Assembly: GCA_023390335.1 (NCBI GenBank)
Contig: JAEWCZ010000081.1
Coordinates: 62,001 to 126,000 of the forward strand
DNA: 64,000 nucleotides
Source of the DNA: Bacillota bacterium
GTDB taxonomy: Bacteria > Bacillota > Clostridia > Acetivibrionales > DSM-1351
Reading direction: 5' to 3'
Below, one piece after another: positions 60,856-64,000 of the stretch. Made by a program: the position numbers and the translations under genes. The stretch's first letter is position 1; each line of letters starts with the position of its first letter. The notes under the pieces are model-generated. The model did not search any database, had not been told where the DNA came from, and worked only from the letters and a program-made list of their open reading frames with translations.

Positions 60856-62687
60856 TGGCATATTATGAAGAAGAAGATTACAAAAAACCCTTCTCCATAA
60901 AGGTTTGGGGTAATGTTATTCCCTTTGTAAAGCTTTATAAAAAAGCCTTTGCAATGGCAATGTCATTTTTAATACTTGTTTCTTTGATTGATATTATATA
61001 TCCGTTTTTTCAACGTTATGCAATAAACAATTTTATTACACCAAAGACAACTGAAGGAATAGGAAAATTTGCACTGGTAAACGGTTGTATACTAATTTTA
61101 CAGGCCCTAGCGGTAATTATTTTTATTCGCAATGCAATGACTGTTGAATTAAATGTTTCAAAGTCTATTAGAAGGTCTCTTTTTGTGCACTTGCAGAAGC
61201 TTTCCTTCACTTATTACAATAAGACACCTGTTGGCTACATGATGGCAAGGGTTATGAGTGATACAGGAAGGATAGGTCAGATGGTTTCCTGGGGTCTTAT
61301 TGATTTGCTCTGGGCTATTATATATGTTATCGGCGTTTTTATAGCAATGCTGTTCCTTAATGTCAAGCTTGCCTTGTTGGTAATGACTATTATTCCGTTT
61401 ATTTCTGTTATAACAATGTACTTTCAGAAAAAGATACTAAACATTAACAGAAAAATCAGGAAGATTAATTCAACCATGACAGGGGCTTTTAATGAAGGAA
61501 TAACCGGGGCGAGAACATCTAAAACTTTGGTTATTGAGGATAACAACCTCAAGGATTTTTCACAGGTTACAGATAAGTTCTACTCCTCTACTATGCATGC
61601 AACTGTATTGAATGCAGTATTTATACCAATCATTCTGTGTTTCAGTGCTACATCCCTCACAATGGTATTGACCTATGGCGGCTACATAGTAATGAAAAAT
61701 CCAAGCGAATTAGGTACTCTGTCTGTATTTATAACTTACGCTGTTAGCATTTTTGAACCAATACAGCAAATTGCTCGTGTATTTGCTGACTTTGTATCTA
61801 CTCAGGCAAATATTGAACGTGTTACGGGTCTGTTGGAGACTGAGCCTGATATAACGGATACTCCTGAAGTCATTGAAAAATATGGGGATAATTTTAGTCC
61901 AAAGAAAGAAAACTGGGAACCACTTGTAGGTGATATTGAGTTTAAAAATGTTACCTTTAAATACCCTGACGGTGACGAATATATATTGACGGATTTCAAT
62001 CTTAAAATACCGGCAGGAACAACAGTTGCGATTGTAGGTGAAACCGGCGCGGGCAAAAGCACTCTTGTCAATCTTGCGTGCAGGTTTTTTGAACCAACCT
62101 CCGGCCAGATACTCATTGACGGAAGAAATTATAGGGAGCGTTCACAATTGTGGCTGCACAATAACATAGGCTATGTGCTTCAAAGCCCCCACCTGTTTTC
62201 GGGAACTGTCAAGGAAAATATTCGTTACGGTAAATTTGACGCCACCGATGAAGAAATTGACGCCGCCATAAAAATAGTGGCTGCCGACAGTGTAATAAAT
62301 AGTCTGGAAAATGGTCTTGACACCAATATAGGCGAAGGCGGCGACCGACTGTCCACAGGAGAAAAACAGCTGATATCATTTGCCCGTGCGGTTATCTCAG
62401 ACCCAAGAATTTTTGTCCTTGACGAAGCAACCTCCTCTATTGACACGCAAACTGAGCAAATGATTCAGGAAGCAATAATGCATATACTGAAAAACAGGAC
62501 GTCGTTTTTAATTGCTCACAGACTTTCTACCATTAAGAAAGCAGATATTATACTGGTTGTTAAAAACGGTAAAATCATTGAACGAGGAAATCACAGCGAA
62601 CTGCTAAAACAAAAAGGGTACTATTATTCCCTGTACAAAAAGCAGTTTGAGGAAGAAACGGGTACAGCTGTTCTTAATAATGCATAA
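60855..62687 (+). CDS. ABC exporter subunit with catalytic Glu (BmrD-like)
   Basis: The 610-residue half-transporter has six helices and Walker A GETGAGKST (about 395-403), Q443, a degenerate signature LSTGE (499-503), Walker B D523 with catalytic E524, and H555. The degenerate signature faces the Asp-containing site of its partner, so together they have one active and one inactive ATP site. The ATG overlaps the TAA of the first gene by one base (TAATG), giving coupled translation. Confidence 0.92.
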   Translation: MAYYEEEDYKKPFSIKVWGNVIPFVKLYKKAFAMAMSFLILVSLIDIIYPFFQRYAINNFITPKTTEGIGKFALVNGCILILQALAVIIFIRNAMTVELNVSKSIRRSLFVHLQKLSFTYYNKTPVGYMMARVMSDTGRIGQMVSWGLIDLLWAIIYVIGVFIAMLFLNVKLALLVMTIIPFISVITMYFQKKILNINRKIRKINSTMTGAFNEGITGARTSKTLVIEDNNLKDFSQVTDKFYSSTMHATVLNAVFIPIILCFSATSLTMVLTYGGYIVMKNPSELGTLSVFITYAVSIFEPIQQIARVFADFVSTQANIERVTGLLETEPDITDTPEVIEKYGDNFSPKKENWEPLVGDIEFKNVTFKYPDGDEYILTDFNLKIPAGTTVAIVGETGAGKSTLVNLACRFFEPTSGQILIDGRNYRERSQLWLHNNIGYVLQSPHLFSGTVKENIRYGKFDATDEEIDAAIKIVAADSVINSLENGLDTNIGEGGDRLSTGEKQLISFARAVISDPRIFVLDEATSSIDTQTEQMIQEAIMHILKNRTSFLIAHRLSTIKKADIILVVKNGKIIERGNHSELLKQKGYYYSLYKKQFEEETGTAVLNNA

Positions 62688-62736
62688 ATTAACTTATAAG
62701 TGTGAAGCACAGTTCATAGCTTTTGCTGAAATTGTA

Positions 62737-62845
62737 GGCTCACAGTAATCCTTTTTTAAGTAAAGTGACAGGATGTCACTTACGCAACACGCCGAGCCCA
62801 CGATGTGCTAGTCGTTGCAACTGTAAAAAAGGTGAGCTGTGAGCC
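62737..62845 (+). ncRNA. Multi-stem structured element
   Basis: The ends GGCTCACAG and CTGTGAGCC pair perfectly; after an internal loop CCTTTTTT pairs with AAAAAAGG. Inside are a hairpin (GTAAAGTGACA/TGTCACTTAC, 62760-62782) and a second stem (GCAAC/GTTGC, 62784-62818), giving a three-way junction. No gene or clear T-tail. It may be a small RNA, a structured 3' element or a MITE; the class is not recognised. Confidence 0.5.
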
Positions 62846-62926
62846 GAATTATTTTGTCTTCCACCCATTGATAAATTTAATTAATAATTGTTATAATACC
62901 CATATCAAATGACATGGAGTGAACAA

Positions 62927-64000
62927 ATGAAGGTACTTGGAATAGTTGCTGAATACAACCCTTTTCATAACGGGCATATGTATCATATAGAAGAATCAAA
63001 AAAACTCACAGGCAGCGATGCAGTGGTTTGTGTAATGAGCGGTAACTTTATACAAAGAGGTGAACCCGCTATCATTAATAAATTTGCACGAACCGAAATT
63101 GCTCTTGGTAACGGCGTGGACCTAATAATAGAGCTACCTTTCGCCTTTGCAGTATCAAGTGCAGAGTTTTTTTCATATGGCGCAGTGAACATACTGAACA
63201 GTATAGGTATAGTTGATTGTATTTCTTTTGGAAGTGAGTCAGGAGACATTCATGCTCTTCAAAGATTGGCTGAAATCCTTGCTTCTGAGCCTGAAAGCTA
63301 TAAGGAGGAATTGAAAAAGCAGTTGTCCACTGGACTATCCTTCCCTGTTTGCAGACAAAAAGCTCTACAAAAATATCTCCAATCACAGTATGATTCCACC
63401 GAGGACCTTTCCCATATACTTGAAACCTCCAACAATATACTTGCTTTAGAGTATTTAAAGGCTCTTATAAAACTTAATAGTCCCATACAGCCGTTTACAG
63501 TAAAAAGAATATCCAACAGCTATAATACACCGGAGCTTACAGGTAGTATTTCCAGCGCAACTGCTATCAGAAACAGTATTTATGGGAATGAAATCTATGC
63601 CAGCAGTCAGGCTGTCTCTCCCCTAGCACAACAAATACTTGAAAGAGAATTTTTCCAAGGCAGAGGGCCAAATAGCTTGTATTCTTTTGAGAATATAATA
63701 CTGGCCTTTCTTCGTCACGCTACGACACAAGATTTGGAAAATATACAGGACGTATCAGAGGGTCTTGAGTATAGGATTAAAAATGCGGCCGAAAATTCAG
63801 GCAGTATTGACGAACTTCTAGCAAATATATGCACTAAGCGTTATCCTAAAACACGTATCCAAAGAATACTCATTTCTCTTCTTGCCGGAATGAAAAGGGT
63901 GGATATTGAGAAATTCATGGAAAGCGGTGGTCCTCAATACGCGAGAATTCTAGGATTTAACGAAAAAGGGCGTGAGCTTCTGTCCTCAATGAAAAAGAAA
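62927..64000 (+). CDS. tmcAL: tRNA(Met) cytidine acetate ligase, partial
   Basis: The first 358 codons are present and the frame runs off the right edge. The opening VAEYNPFHNGHMYHI includes the nucleotidyltransferase HxGH motif (H14, H17), then SGNFIQRGEPAI and KFARTEIAL, which identify TmcAL (YlbM). It uses acetate and ATP to make ac4C34 in elongator tRNA-Met. The ATG is supported by TGGAG upstream. It is downstream of the structured element. Confidence 0.93.
   Translation, partial: MKVLGIVAEYNPFHNGHMYHIEESKKLTGSDAVVCVMSGNFIQRGEPAIINKFARTEIALGNGVDLIIELPFAFAVSSAEFFSYGAVNILNSIGIVDCISFGSESGDIHALQRLAEILASEPESYKEELKKQLSTGLSFPVCRQKALQKYLQSQYDSTEDLSHILETSNNILALEYLKALIKLNSPIQPFTVKRISNSYNTPELTGSISSATAIRNSIYGNEIYASSQAVSPLAQQILEREFFQGRGPNSLYSFENIILAFLRHATTQDLENIQDVSEGLEYRIKNAAENSGSIDELLANICTKRYPKTRIQRILISLLAGMKRVDIEKFMESGGPQYARILGFNEKGRELLSSMKKK

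Overview
The window reads as a continuous piece of chromosome from a low-GC, endospore-forming, probably anaerobic Firmicute of class Clostridia. Support comes from sporulation genes (spoIIM, dacF, ytfI/gerW), a fused ispH-ribosomal S1 gene, a sigI-rsgI pair of the kind multiplied in cellulolytic clostridia, stalk-domain (copper amine oxidase-like) surface proteins, M42 aminopeptidases, and frequent TTG/GTG starts with strong Shine-Dalgarno sequences. A Ruminiclostridium-like (cluster III) host is my inference from gene content. No rRNA, insertion sequence, prophage or CRISPR array was seen. Four tRNA genes are present: Leu-CAG, a CAU tRNA, Phe-GAA and Tyr-GTA.

Layout. 1-2.9 kb: two response regulators and a histidine kinase on the minus strand. 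3.0-3.9 kb: a copper-chaperone-like HMA protein and an FtrD-like (DUF2318) membrane protein. 4.0-8.3 kb: envelope genes (LytR-CpsA-Psr protein, stalk-domain protein, HtrA-like protease). 8.4-11.3 kb: omega-amidase-like hydrolase, DUF2752 protein, and the ACT/UPF0210 pair. 11.5-13.7 kb: a radical SAM protein coupled to a DUF4130 protein, a predicted DNA repair or modification pair. 13.7-16.2 kb: murD, tRNA-Leu and cheR. 16.3-20.0 kb: operon hutP-like - aroH - cmk - ispH/S1. 20.1-23.6 kb: a membrane protein, an HI0933-type flavoprotein, an RpiR regulator and an unrecognised zinc-ribbon protein. 23.7-27.2 kb: three-gene soluble biotin-dependent transcarboxylase module (mmdA-BCCP-oadA) behind a consensus promoter. 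27.5-29.5 kb: sigI-rsgI.

29.6-35.5 kb: small unknown genes, mnmM, rluB, gerW, ytfI, scpB, scpA and an S2P protease. 35.5-41.9 kb: dacF, pdp, xerD, spoIIM, nudF, rnhA and proC, which recalls the Bacillus nudF-spoIIM-xerD-dacF neighbourhood. 42-48 kb: paaK, a lactate permease, a lysozyme-like lipid-anchorless exported protein and a beta-CASP nuclease. 48.1-51.3 kb: three tandem M42 aminopeptidase paralogues. 51.4-51.7 kb: a two-tRNA operon. 51.7-58.3 kb: an oppABCDF peptide importer ending in a 46-residue membrane miniprotein. 58.5-62.7 kb: tRNA-Tyr, then a leader region with an 11-codon ORF and terminator, then a heterodimeric ABC exporter. 62.7-64 kb: a highly structured intergenic element and the start of tmcAL.

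Working together: peptide import (Opp) and three cytosolic M42 peptidases suggest amino-acid scavenging; omega-amidase, proC and the transcarboxylase connect amino-acid carbon to central metabolism. The least explained signals are the regulated leader before the ABC exporter, the roughly 109-nt multi-stem element at 62737-62845, the 34-nt perfect palindrome beside the tRNA-Tyr promoter, the miniprotein closing the opp operon, and the ytfI start codon lying inside a terminator hairpin. No clearly new large multi-gene system was found.
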